From the NCBI RefSeq assembly GCF_918797505.1, contig NC_092801.1:31386487-31450486 (forward strand): DNA of 64,000 bases, given 5' to 3'. This document shows, piece after piece, positions 18,137-29,693 of the stretch. The notes below the pieces were generated by a model. The model saw only the letters and a program-made list of their open reading frames with translations. It was not told where the DNA came from and did not search any database. The translations under genes and the position numbers were made by a program. The stretch comes from Bemisia tabaci (taxonomy: Eukaryota > Arthropoda > Insecta > Hemiptera > Aleyrodidae). Position 1 is the first letter of the stretch. Each line of letters begins with the position of its first letter.

Positions 18137-21100
18137 TAGCGGCTCTGGTGCTTGCACTAGAGCTGCTATTCCGGACGGTCCCAGCTGGGGAGTATCAATG
18201 CAGCATGTTACATTGTAGAGACCGCGCGTTGGTTGATGGGAATCGGCGCCATTTTCGGCTATGTTCCTTGTCATGACTTTATTTTATTGCATACTGTTTT
18301 ATTGTTAGTCAATGCTATGTTGTGTATTGTATTTTTGGAATCATGGTGATACAGTCAACAATTCAAAACTTGTTTGTGCTTTTATCTCGTGATGGAAAAA
18401 ATGTACTTTACGTTCAAAATTTGAAAATTTGAATTTTAAAGTTTTCGCGGTTAAGGAAGCTTTAACCACTGGGTTGGAGCTTCCTAGTCATTTACTCGAT
18501 ATCAGCTGATAGCAAACAAAGGTTACCAGGGAAACCGTAAACGTCTAACAACTATCGTGGCCATTGGGGCGATTATTGAAATGATATCGACTGTATGTCG
18601 CCGCTTACGACAGGACATAGCCCTATCTTAACTGTGTAATATATCGCAATTCGATATTGTTTTGATTTTTAAAAGGAGCAATTCATTCATACAGTTCCGA
18701 TTAGTTTTGGCGAACGGGCCCTTAACCTACGGCACTCGGCTCATGGGAATTTTTTAACTCTAAATTTTTTAACCTAACTCTTCCATTCCGGGAACATATT
18801 TATTGAAAACGGCGACTTTTTCAACAGTCCTATTTTTATCTACAACATCTAAGTGGCCCTTCATAATCATTTAATTTTGGCCCCTGGCCAGAAAAAGGTT
18901 CGGAAATTGCAGTGATTTTGCCGAAAATGCTGAAGTAAGTAAATTTGGGCATTTTTTTTCCTTCTTCAAACTCTGTGGAGAAGCACTTCTCCTCCAGTAC
19001 ATCTATTTTTTTACTTATCTCTCGCAAGGTACATTTACAGAAGGTGTGTTCCAGTATTAACAGTTCAGATTCGTTGTTTTTTTATTATAACGCTTATTTC
19101 GGAAAGCAATTATTACATTGTTCAATTCTACTGACTTTCAACACTCGATTATACTCCCGGCAAATTCTGCAGCAGCGTTTCAAATGTTGACTCTAATGCT
19201 TCCAACAGCCATCCGATGTCTAAGGGTTTATTCCTAGATTTAGGGATTTTCCGGAATTTCCAGGGATTTAGGGATTTTTCAGGAAATCTAGGGATTTTTT
19301 TTTGATGAGGTAAAGTTACCAAAAATCAACTTTTTAACCTCAATTATAGCTTCGACAATCGAAAACATTTTTTCATCTATATTTTGTAGGCCTTTTTGGC
19401 AACACTATTTTCCCCGCAAATAAGCCGGAAATTAAAACGATTGTGTCCTTCGATGTACTTGACATTCAACTGCATTCAACCTGTTAATAATAAGAAATCA
19501 ACTAATATTCTTTCATTTTATTGGTCTGGATTAGCACTGCTTTCAGAGAGCGCCAAAATTCAAACGAGCCAATCAGATTTAAATATTGCAAATCGCTACA
19601 TCGAATGACATCATGATTCTTCATAAAAAAATGGCGCTTTTTGCAAAATCTAGGGATTTTTTAAGTATATTTGAGCAAATCTGGGGATTTAGGGATTTTT
19701 AGCGAAATCTAGGCATTTTTTTTCTTCCCCGCTAGGGATTTAATATCGGAAGACTGGCTTCCAGTATCGTAGCGTTGATCGTCGCTGATGTCGAAATGGA
19801 ACCTAATGCCGGACTTACTGTAACACCTCCATTCCTCAATTCCGGTGAGGAATACGTCTCTAACCTTAACTCAATATAAATATACAAATTGATAAGTGAG
19901 TGCTTTAGTCTCCTGAAAACAGAATTGCGAAACTTAAAATTGGAGAAAAATGATGAGTAAATGAAAAAATGGAACCAATTGATGGGATATGTCGCATGCC
20001 ATTCTGACACAAAATATGGCGTCTATCGAATCACCTTAACTAAATAAAATAACCAAATTTTCAACTCTCAAACTATCAACTATCAACTATCAAAATTCAA
20101 ACTATCAAAATTTCCAACAATGACAAAAATGATTGTAATATACCTATAATGTAATGAAATATACACGCTCTAATCATTTAATTTGTATTACCTTTATGTT
20201 ATGTACCTACATGTTATACTATTTTTATAATAAATTTTGCCAACATGCTTTTCAATTCAGTCTACAACATTTCATTCCGACGTGGCAATAATGATTTATA
20301 ATGCCCCTAAACATTAAAATGAATTACAATAGTAATGCCGCATTATAATGTCGTATTATACATCGCAACGATTCATGTCCTACTGATTATTGATTATTGT
20401 AAGATGAATTCTGTTTTCTCTGATTGTATGTTTCATACGTGCGAAGCAAGTACGGGTCACTAGAAACGTGGTTCGTACGGGTGGCTGATGAAATTGATCT
20501 TCGAATACCTTTTGATGAGCTAGGGAAATGGAACCATCTGCATCTCATGGACAATAAATAGTTGCCGTAATTAAGGTCATCCCGTGATTAAGGTGCCGTG
20601 ATTTAAGTCATAAATTCTTCATCTAATTCTTGATTCATCTCCAAAATGTCTGCTAAAGCTTTCATGCGCTTCTCCTTGTATGCATGAATGAGCAAATTGG
20701 GTATCGAACAAGCGGACACTTTTTGAAAATTTAGATGATTCTGGACAATATCGTACAGAAGTCCACGAGCTGCAGATAGAACCATTACCTCTAGCTCATC
20801 AAAAGTTATTCGAAGATCATTCAACAACCTCTTTGACAAGTTGCAAAAACTTTTCGTTAACAATAGTGTCACACGGTACTAGGAATATTTACTATTTAAC
20901 GAACCTTATATTTCCCTGACTCAGTCCTAAATTATAGAAGTATGCGTTACTTTTCCAGCAATCCAAAAAAACAATTATACAAAAAACCAATACCTACACT
21001 TTCAGATATAAAAATGCAAATTTTTTGCAGCCTCGCTAAACGACTTATCAACCAGAGATTTTTTAGGAAGCGGACCTCCAAAGAGCTTTCAAAATTAAAA

Positions 21101-21314
21101 GTATACAACAAGTGATAATGCCATGTATTCGCCATATCAAAGCCCAATACACATTTATACACCGGCTACGTAAATCTGCTAAGTTACAAAACATGAATCG
21201 ACAGTTGTCGGATTGTACATCAATGACAAAATGTGTCTAGGCCCTCATTCTTGACTACAACTACTGCCCCCAGAGCCGCTCTCCGACGCCAATGCGTTGG
21301 AGCTTCCTGCTTGT
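18137..21314 (-). mobile_element. Helitron/Helentron-like element, copy 2 (longest)
   Basis: In the minus orientation it starts ACAAGCAGG (21,314) and ends with the hairpin plus CGCTA (18,137). It shares two blocks of roughly 0.6 and 1.0 kb with copy 1 at near identity. The middle differs: about 1.5 kb (18,757-20,290) replaces about 0.3 kb in copy 1. The middle includes a cluster of TAGGGATTT words (19,220-19,740). Against the uninterrupted paralogous site near 61,655 the insertion joins cleanly at a T run, with no target duplication. Confidence 0.78.
20603..20872 (-). pseudogene. Mariner-like transposase fragment captured in Helitron-like copy 2
   Basis: The 89-residue translation is identical to the fragment at 14,744-15,013. 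It ends before the first catalytic aspartate. Identity of both copies, and of the flanking 71-residue frame except one residue, indicates recent amplification as passenger DNA. Confidence 0.75.
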
Positions 21315-21790
21315 TGTGGTTTGTATTCAGATGCAGGAGAATTTTCCGGGTATTTTTCTGGCATTTTTAGTATTTTCCCCTTTTTATAAGCCTTGATTTA
21401 ATGTGAAAAAAAAAATTAAAAAAAATAATCTCATTTGTTTTAATTGTAGTATTCCTTACCTCCATAGTTAAAGGACGCCTCAGTAACCATCCTAATGATG
21501 TAAAAGTAGAAATAAGGTTTCATCGCTCAGAATTATGATGCCGACCTCGAACACTCTCACAAATGGAGACAAGTGAAAGCGATTTTTTGCAGTTTTCACA
21601 TTATCCGTGGAATCACTTGACTGAGAGAGTTACACCTCTGTCTGATGACAAAAATACTATTCACAATGCGGTGGTAGAGCAAAAGCCCTGTCATCTGCAA
21701 GTGATCAGTGGAAAATTTAGAGTGTGCAATTACTAGTCCCACAAGTTCCTTTAAGAGAGAATGAAAATTCTGCGCATTCGTAATGTGCTT
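21315..21790. repeat. Paralogous block continued (matches 61,660-62,110)
   Basis: TATTCAGATGCAGGAGAATT, ACGCCTCAGTAACC and GTAAAAGTAGAAATAAGGTT recur in the same order at 61,670-61,860. No coding signal. Confidence 0.8.
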
Positions 21791-22747
21791 CGCGGAAAAT
21801 TAAGAGGGTGTAATTACAAGTCACGCGGTATGACGCTCGACTCTTTACAAATTGTCCGATCGTTCGTGGAAACACGCCATTTCCCCAACTATAAACGTGA
21901 GTAATATATAAAGTCTAGTGCAACATTTTAAAACGGGGCTCGTCGAAAATATGAAAGATGAGGACTGAGTGTGAACTGGTACTTCGAAACCTTGTCGCTT
22001 AAATAATTGGTAACCTAACCTTCAATTCCTCCGCCTCTCCCCCCCTCCCCCCTCGCCGTCAAGAAAAAATGCGAAAAGTTCGATCTAAAATTCAACTGCC
22101 GGAGAAACGTATGTTAATTGCAATGTGTTAGATGATTTAAAGCGAAAGGCTAAGTTGAGAGGCTAAGCGGAATATTCGCATGAGCGGGACCGAAATGGAG
22201 TTTTTCAAGGGGGCTTTTTTGTGCGTCAAGTGCTACCAGACGAAATTCCAGGACCTGGTCTCTATTTAGAGCGAGATATGATATTTTTTTCGAGGAAGAT
22301 GCCATTACCGTAACAGACACTAAACATTTTGAACGTGTTTTTTAGAAAGCTATTTTGTAACTCACAGCATGATTCAATTTTTTCATTTTTTCATTTTACA
22401 GCCTCGAAAAATATAACGAAAGGTCCAAATAGAATCCGAAAAAACGGTATGGAACTGAAAATGAGCTGATGTGCACGCGTAACTAAGTGATTGAAATTTT
22501 TTCATCTGTATTTTCCAATTTTAGCCAGCTTCTATGAATGGGAATAAAGAACGTTTAAATGTTACTGGCACGCATTTCCTTTGGTTTCAACTTACATAGT
22601 GCGGCCAGCCCTATTTTCTGTAGTTTTCAATAGTTTTGTCGATTTTTTATTCTCATAAGATTGTTATTTTTATTTTTTGTATAAATATGGCTGCCAAGGG
22701 CAACCTGGTATGAAGTGAGTTGAAACTTAGCAATTCTGATTTAAAGT
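21791..22747. other. Insert absent from the 62-kb paralog; nothing recognised
   Basis: Relative to the right block, 21,791-24,540 is extra sequence. This first part holds a C-rich tract (22,037-22,056) and no recognisable family. Confidence 0.45.
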
Positions 22748-23589
22748 TAACCGCGTTCAACGGGAAGGAACCAAGCCACATCAGCTATTGCCAAATTTTA
22801 CTGGGCAATTTATTAGCGGCTCTGGTGCTTGCACTAGAGCTGCTATTCCGGACGGTCCCAGCTGGGGAGTATCAATGCAGCATGTTACATTGTAGAGACC
22901 GCGCGTTGGTTGATGGGAATCGGCGCCATTTTCGGCTATGTTCCTTGTCATGACTTTATTTTATTGCATACTGTTTTATTGTTAGTCAATGCTATGTTGT
23001 GTATTGTATTTTTGGAATCATGGTGATACAGTCAACAATTCAAAACTTGTTTGTGCTTTTATCTCGTGATGGAAAAAATGTACTTTACGTTCAAAATTTG
23101 AAAATTTGAATTTTAAAGTTTTCGCGGTTAAGGAAGCTTTAACCACTGGGTTGGAGCTTCCTAGTCATATTACTTGATATCAGCTGATAGCAAACAAAGG
23201 TTACCAGGGAAACCGTAAACGTCTAACAACTATCGTGGCCATTGGGGCGATTCGACAGTTTGAATCGTTTTCGTTGATTGAATCGACAGTTGTCGGATTG
23301 TACATCAATGACAAAATGTGTCTAGGCCCTCATTCTTGACTACAACTACTGCCCCCAGAGCCGCTCTCCGACGCCAATGCGTTGGAGCTTCCTGCTTGTT
23401 TTTTTTTACGAGAGAAATTTTGTGCGGATTTTCTTAAAAATTTAAGGTTTTTGCTTCGTACTACGGAGAAAATACAATGAAATTTGCACGAAAATCTACA
23501 TAACCAATTTCGTGTAAAATATCAAACCGCCTAATTTAATTTGTCAATGGCTGACGTAGCTTTGTCTCTTTCTGTTTAACGCGGTCCGC
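22748..23589. mobile_element. GGACCGCG-family MITE split by Helitron-like copy 3
   Basis: The left end ACCGCGTTCAACGGGAAGG with GAACCAAGCCACATCAGC is at 22,748; the right end TTTCTGTTTAACGCGGTCC is at 23,589. Removing 22,814-23,399 rejoins GGGCAATTTAT to TTTTTTTACGAGAGA, as in the intact copy at 40,070-40,090. Confidence 0.85.
22814..23399 (-). mobile_element. Helitron-like element, copy 3 (internally deleted)
   Basis: It has the same hairpin terminus (TAGCGGCTCTGGTGCTTGCA) and ACAAGCAGG end as copies 1 and 2, but only 586 bp. The deletion joins near GGGGCGATTCGACAG. It is inserted in a MITE. Confidence 0.85.
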
Positions 23590-23614
23590 CTTATCGATAT
23601 ACCATGGTGATAAC

Positions 23615-23799
23615 TTTTTTCGGAGTGCAGAGGCGAGGCGCAGAAGCAGATCCAGCAATTTGGCAACACAGGATTTTCTCCATTGAAAGCTTTGTTAAAT
23701 AATCGATTCTTGTCGAAGTACTTGCCCCCTTTAAGAACCAATACATTTCCATAGATTTAAATGGAGAAAAGCAACATTGCATATTTGCTGGATCCGCCA
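23615..23799. mobile_element. Palindromic MITE with GATCCAGCAAATTGGCAAC ends
   Basis: GCAGATCCAGCAATTTGGCA (about 23,646) and GCATATTTGCTGGATCCGCC (about 23,797) are inverted. Inner words TAATCGATTCTTG and CATTTCCATAGATTTAAATG also mirror. Sister copies are at 26,385-26,530 and 63,465-63,600, and at 63,773-63,930. Confidence 0.75.
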
Positions 23800-23960
23800 A
23801 TGGCGAGGCATAAATGATCGATTATCGATATTTCCCCGTTTGAGCTGTGGTAAAGAATCGATTATTAGGGTGTTCTCTGCAAACACTCTAATAATCGATC
23901 CTTTTCCATAGGTTTAAATGGTAGATCAATCGATATATCGCAAAGCACGCCTCGCCACTG
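23798..23960. mobile_element. hAT-type MITE, diverged
   Basis: The left end is AATGGCGAGGCATAAATG and the right end CGCCTCGCCACTG. The interior matches the family (ATCGATTATTAGGGTGTTC...GGTTTAAATGGTAGATCAAT). No clear target duplication; the left edge abuts another MITE. Confidence 0.8.
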
Positions 23961-23984
23961 TCTGAGTGTTTCTCGCAATCGAAA

Positions 23985-24240
23985 TCATTGTGTTGAACGT
24001 GTCACTTATCGATTTTTGAGGGTCATCAAGAGACTGCCTGGACGACCGCCTGAGAGATGGGCACAAAGCTGGCTCTCTTCTCCTGAAGATGATTGAATGT
24101 TCCTGTTGCTATTTGTTTTATTGACTTGACGAATCTTTACAGATAATTATTAATTTTTTAATATTTTGTGCTTGGCACTCGAAGGCTTGACAAACAGGGC
24201 CATGCCCTAGTCGTTAGTAGAAGAAGAAGATCAAGAGAGT
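23985..24240 (+). pseudogene. LINE 3' end: ORF2 C-terminus and 3' UTR
   Basis: The frame ends VIKRLPGRPPERWAQSWLSS PEDD and a stop at 24,094-24,096; LPGRPPERW is a common LINE polyprotein ending. The UTR that follows (GGGCCATGCCCTAGTCGTTA, then a GAAGAA tail) recurs on the minus strand at 41,430-41,590. The element is severely 5' truncated. Confidence 0.65.
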
Positions 24241-24374
24241 AAGATCTCCTCTGAATTGTCTCACGAAACGGCAAGGCCAGAAAAAACCAGCTGTACCATT
24301 GGATGCAGCATAATTCCAGCTATCATTTGAGGCCTAATATTTTAAAATTGCATCTCGGGAATACTCAGAAGGCA

Positions 24375-24499
24375 ATTGGACGTATTTCTGCCAAACGGGA
24401 CTATGTGCATTCAGACGTGAGCCCTGAAACCCATAAGAATATATGCATAGTAGGGCTCACGTAATAATGCACATAGTTCCGCTCGCAGAAATACGTCCG
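24375..24499. mobile_element. TTGGACGTATTTCT-family short palindrome
   Basis: ATTGGACGTATTTCTGCCAA and GCAGAAATACGTCC are inverted ends. The interior CGTGAGCCCTG / CAGGGCTCACG type is as at 9,468-9,594. Confidence 0.85.
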
Positions 24500-25033
24500 A
24501 TTTTTCCGCTCCACCATCATTGTTTGCACCTCTTGCTCTGAGTTCCCCGAAATTCCTTTAGGAGAGAACGAAAATTCTGCATGTTCGTACAGTATGTGGA
24601 GATGTGAAGGAGATAAAGTGATTAAAATTCACTTTTAACTTTTTAAGTTACTCTTCAACGTGATGGCCGTAAAAACCAAGCATTTTCGATTTCTTAGAAC
24701 AAGTTGAGAATTCCTGGGACACAAATTTAAAAAGTGAGAGCTTGAATTGAAGCTGAGAGTGTTCTGAGCCCAACGGTATTGCTGTTTTTTAGGTTTAATG
24801 GATCGCGAGAAAATCCAAAAATGACATCAATTTTTGGATGACGTTGTTTGGTGCTAAATTTTACTCACATGCACTTAAAATTTTTTCACATTAGGCTTTC
24901 GATTTTGAACACATTAGGCTCTACCGTTAGGCGTCAGCGAACTGGGTTGATTGGTTAGTAATCTCGATCTTGCTTGGCTTCGTTAAACAAGTGTTGCCGC
25001 GTTGTCATATATCTAAAAACTGTATTTTTTTTC

Positions 25034-25197
25034 CAGTGGCGTGGCGTGAAATGCGATGTATCGATTGTTACGCCAATTAAACCTATGGAAAGGATCGATA
25101 CACAAGGTGTTCGCAGCGAACGCCTTAATAATCGATTCTTTACCATAGGTTTAAATGGTAGAACAATCGATACATCGCAAAGCACGCCACAACACTG
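25034..25197. mobile_element. hAT-type MITE
   Basis: The ends are CAGTGGCGTGGCGTGAA and GCACGCCACAACACTG. It is flanked by T-rich octamers that are nearly equal, as expected if the target was a T tract. It is absent from the paralogous position near 62,580. Confidence 0.88.
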
Positions 25198-25282
25198 TTT
25201 TTTTTTCTCGCGAAAGCTTTGCTATATAAGTAAGTTTTGTGTGCGCACAAGTTTTCCCTTTCATGCTTTCCTCCATCCGATA

Positions 25283-25462
25283 ATTTTGTGCGGTGGCGTG
25301 GCGTGAATAATCGATTATCGATATCTCGCCATTTGAAGCTATGGTAAAGAATCGATTACTAAGGTGTTCGCTGCGAACACCCTGATAATCGATCTTTTTT
25401 CATAGGTTTGAGTGGCGTATTGATCGATATATTGCAAAGCACGCCACGCCACTGATTTCGTG
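25283..25462. mobile_element. hAT-type MITE with 8-bp target duplication
   Basis: The element spans 25,291-25,454. The flanking octamers ATTTTGTG and ATTTCGTG differ at one base. The corresponding 62.65-kb region of the right block lacks the element. Confidence 0.9.
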
Positions 25463-26642
25463 CCACTGCTGACTTCCCCCTTAAAAATATTTTTAGGGGA
25501 GTTACGAGTCAAACATTTTCAAATCCGTCAATTTTATTTTAACGTTCTTTAGCTCAGTCATACTCTCAGGTCTCACTAGACATTACATTTTTTTTATTTT
25601 AATAATTATACCGCTGTCGGCTGATGTTTTAGTGAGCGTAGTTAAAAACAAAATTCCTATTTTTGCAACTTTCTGTACTGGTTGTGAATTTTTTAATTTT
25701 TCTGCTGCAAAGTCTACTTTTTTACCACTCATGAACCTTTTTTTCTGGATGTAATCAAGATATTTTCAATTTTTTTTCTAGAATCTCCATTTTTTACAAT
25801 TTGTGCAATTGAAATTTTTAGATGTTGCCAAAATAAAATAAACAATTTTTTTTTTAAAAAATAATGAAAAAACGGTCAAAATTTGAAATTTCACAATTTT
25901 CAGAAATTGGTTCGTACATTTGTGTCGGAGGCTGTTTTTTACAAAACAAAACAAAAATCGTTCAAACATCCTCAATAGTTCATGAGAAAAAAGTACATGA
26001 AGTGACGAAGATTTGCATGCTTTCGAATAGGACGGAAAAGTCCCCTTAAGTTCTCAACTGATCTTTGAATCTGACTTTCGAAAATAGTTGCGGTCTCCTT
26101 ATGTAGCTCTTTTCACATGTACCTCCGTTGATTACATTAATGCCCGATCTATCCACATCACCGATACACTTATCGATGTGTTTAACCAATTTTTTGGTTA
26201 AGTTAAACGTGTTATTGCAACTTAGGTCTATTTTGAATTTTTTAATACCTCTTGAAACTTGTACTGGGCTCTTTGGTGTGGTAGGTGATTTTTATTTTTC
26301 GTGTATCATCTTCTTGCCACAATACACTGACTGATTGATTCTGTTTTATTTGTTTTAGGTGAGTGAACACGGCCTTAGCACAGGCGCATTGGTGGATTCA
26401 GCAAATTGGCAATATTCTTTTTCTCCATTTAAACCTATGTAAATGTATCGATTCTTGGAGGAGCCAGGTGCTCTGACATGTATCGATTAATTATCATAGG
26501 TTTAAATGGAGGACATCTGGTGTTGCCGAATGCAGTCACATCAATTCATGCGCTCTCCCCCTTGCACAGCTCCCCTGTCCGACCCCCAGCTTCAAATGTA
26601 AGTACCTCTTACTGTGCGGAGGAATCTGTCAGGAAAGATCAG

Positions 26643-26782
26643 TTGGACTGCATTTTGCAATTTGGACCTATAAATTCCGGCCCGGTTTAAAAACAACGTA
26701 TGTGCCATTAGTTTCCCTATGCACATAAGTGTTTTTTCAGATGAGCCAGAATTTATAGGTCCAAATTGCAAAATGCAGTCCA
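26643..26782. mobile_element. TTGGACTGCATTTTGC palindromic MITE
   Basis: TTGGACTGCATTTTGCAATT is mirrored by AATTGCAAAATGCAGTCCA. Inner TGGACCTATAAATTC also mirrors. A sister copy is at 40,917-41,044 and a truncated end at 2,893. Confidence 0.88.
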
Positions 26783-26819
26783 GTTAGACTACTAGTGATC
26801 TTGAAAATTAGGGAATTTT

Positions 26820-27095
26820 ATTCGCAATTTGATTCGAGATATTATCACAGTAAAATAGTAAAATCAGGGATTTTGTCAAATGCCTAGGCAAATAGTCAAA
26901 TATTCTGACTTACAAACGAATTTCAGATTTTTTTCCTAATTACAGATAAAAAAATTAATTGCAATTTGAATCGAGATATTATCACAGTAAAATAGTAAAA
27001 TCAGGGATTTTGTCCAATGCCTAGGCAAATAGTCAAATATTCTGACTTACAAACGAATTTCAGATTTGTTTCCTAATTACAGATAAAAAAATTAA
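26820..27095. repeat. Tandem direct duplication, about 135-bp unit
   Basis: Two adjacent units, each with CGAGATATTATCACAGTAAA, ATGCCTAGGCAAATAGTC and CAAACGAATTTCAGATT, differ at only a few bases. The pair is a recent local duplication. Confidence 0.9.
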
Positions 27096-27235
27096 TTACG
27101 CCTGAAAAAATCAATCATCTGTAGAAATATGTATCGAACAATAGTATTTTGAACGATTTTCAGGTCCTGAACGAACATTTATCTTGAAATCTTCAGCATG
27201 TCTTAAAATACAAAATTTTCAAAATTAAAATATAA

Positions 27236-27495
27236 CGTCGGCGTAAGTCCGCAATCATATATATCGTTTGCCGTGTCCGAAAATCTCCGCCTCTATGTTA
27301 TTTTTTTAAAGGAGAACAAATTGACATCATTCCTTGAAGTTTATACAGAACTTCCTTCGCAAAGAGAAGAAAAATCACTGCAGTTTTACAGAATTGTCGT
27401 TGGGTAGTTTTCCGTTTAAAAAATAAAGTATGACAGGAAGGCTGCGACGGCGCAAACCGAGTTATGTGATTGCCGACTTACACCCGTCGATATGT
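27236..27495. mobile_element. Palindromic element with GTCGGCAATCACATAACTCG-type ends
   Basis: The right part has CAAACCGAGTTATGTGATTG and CCGACTTACACCCGTCGA. The left part has the diverged mirror GGCGTAAGTCCGCAATCATA. The interior (GGAGAACAAATTGACATCAT) matches the nested copy at 51,070-51,330 in inverted order. Confidence 0.75.
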
Positions 27496-27680
27496 AAAGC
27501 ATTTGTAGAGGAAGAAAGAATAAGAGTTCATATTAGATTTGATGAGCTATGTTTCCCAAAATATTGAAAATTTGTGAGCTTTTCGCCATGAATTTACGAA
27601 ATGTCGTAATCCGTTAAAATTTAAGTATTCGCCTAGGTATTTGATGATTTGCCTGATTTGACTAATCGCCTGCGACATAT

Positions 27681-27936
27681 ACTGCCGTGCTAAGGAAGAA
27701 CGCCGTAAGAAAATTCCAGAGTTGCCAAATTTAACTTGATAAAACGTGCATTTTCGACAACATTCATGCATATATTTCCTTGAAATTTTCAGGTATTTTA
27801 GATTAAATTGCGTGAAAAATCGTCTGAAAATTGTGGGGGAAAATATTTAAAAATTTCCTTAAAAAAATCGGTTTTTATCGAAGGAAACTTGGCAACGTCT
27901 GAGGGTTCATACGGCGTTCTTCCTTAGCACGACAGT
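27681..27936. mobile_element. CTGCCGTGC-family MITE
   Basis: The ends are ACTGCCGTGCTAAGGAAGAA and CTTCCTTAGCACGACAGT, with TATA-like flanks on both sides. Confidence 0.88.
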
Positions 27937-27989
27937 ATACATAGGGCATGGGGCACGAAGAGAATGGGTCTGTTGCACGCAAGAGATAC

Positions 27990-28175
27990 ACCCAAATAAA
28001 TATACTTTTTACGGGTGAGATCGCAAAAAAGTCACGTTTATCACGTTAATGACGTTGACTGAAATCCATACCTTAGCGCACAATCTGCGTAGTTTTGTAA
28101 TACGCTTTTTCAAGTTTCCCGCGTCTCCGCGCAGTTTTTCGCAGTCACTACCGACCACTTTCGCACAGGCAGGGG
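27990..28175 (-). mobile_element. Half-copy of the 45.6-46.2 kb palindromic family
   Basis: The minus strand has CGCAGATTGTGCGCTAAGG and GATTTCAGTCAACGTC, related to the arms at 45,650-45,780 and 46,080-46,195. Confidence 0.5.
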
Positions 28176-28948
28176 AGTAAGAAACTAATCTTAATAAACA
28201 AACGATTTCACTAACTTTTCTATTGTGAGATTTCAATGGTCTTCCAGCGTTTGTTTCCTTCTTCTTTCCTTAGTGTTCTGAAACAAAAGTTTTGAATCGA
28301 TTGATATCTTACGCGAGGAGAGTTTATGATAGTTCGCGGGAATGTGTGTTTATTTCGGTTAGGTCTCTTCCCGGGAAAACCTGATTGCAAGCCACCATGG
28401 TAATTTTGGTAAAATTGGTAACGTGGCAAACGTGGTAAATTTGAAAAAGAGTGTTACAAACTTCGCAGATTGAGCGCTGAGGAGTGGATTTCAAACTTTT
28501 TTTATGCACCCGACGCGCTTTTTGAGCGAATGTATCCTTATAAAGGATATTCCATTGGCTATATTTCCTGCCTGCAGCAGACTCATTAACAGTTAGTGTG
28601 AGCAAGTTTTCACTTTCTTCTTTAAACTTTTCAGAATATCAATCGCAATTTTATCTAAAATAATTGAAAATTCGGGCAAACTCACTCATTTTATCACTCA
28701 GAGATAACTTTGCGAGAAGTTTGGCAACATCCAAATGTTTATGCGACGTGTATTTTAAATGCGTCAGTGATGTCAGCGTGAGTGCTAACGTTAGGTGACT
28801 GGAGAGGATATTTTTGACGCGACACTTTTTGCTTTTTCCGAAAGTACGGACTTTAACCCCACCAGGATGGCGCGTGTGTATTTTTTAGGAAAATAAGGTT
28901 GATAACAAGAGCGAGGTCATTAATGTTCTCAGCTTTCTGAGCAGTAGC
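28176..28948. other. Nothing recognised
   Basis: Intergenic DNA between the two protease genes. Minus-strand frames of 69-93 codons overlap one another and carry no motif. Confidence 0.4.
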
Positions 28949-29429
28949 AATGGAGATGTTGCATGTGTGAGGAATTTGCGATTTGACTGTTGATTCTTAT
29001 GAAAAAGTTCGCGAGAAACATGATGGTGCCATTGGTTTTCTCTGAAATCAATTCCTAAGCTCAAAAAAAGCTCTCAAGTTGAGGCCAAAATGAAAAGGAT
29101 ATCCCACCCTACCCTGAGAGTCCACCTCTACATCAAGACAAACTCTCCATGCAAAGATAGGGAGCAAATACATTAGGGCTACCACTTTAGTTGGGGACTC
29201 CAAAACTGAAAACACGGCAACCCTGCTAATGTATTTGCTCCCTACCTTTGCATGAAGAGTTTGTCTTGATGTAGACGTGGCCATTTTGGCCTCAACTTGA
29301 GAGCTTTTTTTGAGCTTGGGAGTTGATTTCAGAGAAAATCAGTAGCACCATCGTGTTTCTCGCGAACTTCTACGTACCTACGAATCAACAGTCAAATCGC
29401 AAATTCCTCACACATGCAATATCTCCATT
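28949..29429. mobile_element. GGAGATGTTGCA-family fold-back MITE
   Basis: The ends are AATGGAGATGTTGCATGTG and CACATGCAATATCTCCATT, inverted. Arms share CTCTCAAGTTGAGG and ACAAACTCTCCATGCA with the 6,420 and 43,423 copies. Confidence 0.9.
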
Positions 29430-29569
29430 CTTGCCGGTTGGCAAACATTTTAATTGGTAGAAAAACGGCCTTGAGGCTCCCTGACGGCTTTGGGTGGATA
29501 GAGTATTTTGGAGGTTAGGAGTCGCCAGAGAGCGCTAAGAGAGAATCTTAGAGATGTCGCAGGTATGCA

Positions 29570-29693
29570 CTGCCGTGCTAAGAAAAAACACCGTATGAAC
29601 ATTCGAGAGTTGCCAAATTTTCACCGATAAAGTATTTATTTTTGAGGAAAGTTGTCGATATTTTCCCTTGAAATTTTCAGATCAAAGAGGGTT
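29570..29693. mobile_element. CTGCCGTGC-family MITE, left part, interrupted
   Basis: It starts ACTGCCGTGCTAAGAAAAAA and continues AACATTCGAGAGTTGCCA. It breaks at 29,693 where the 2-kb fold-back begins; a plausible remainder (AAAATATTCACAAATTTTC) appears near 31,908-31,928. Confidence 0.7.

Larger units (their letters stand above)
24540..26640. repeat. Paralogous block continued (matches 62,090-63,760)
   Basis: Ordered near-identical words include AGGCTCTACCG, GCTTCGTTAAACAAG, CTTGTACTGGGCTCTT and AGCTTCAAATGTAAGTAC. Two hAT MITEs (25,034 and 25,291) are present only in this copy. No coding signal. Confidence 0.8.
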
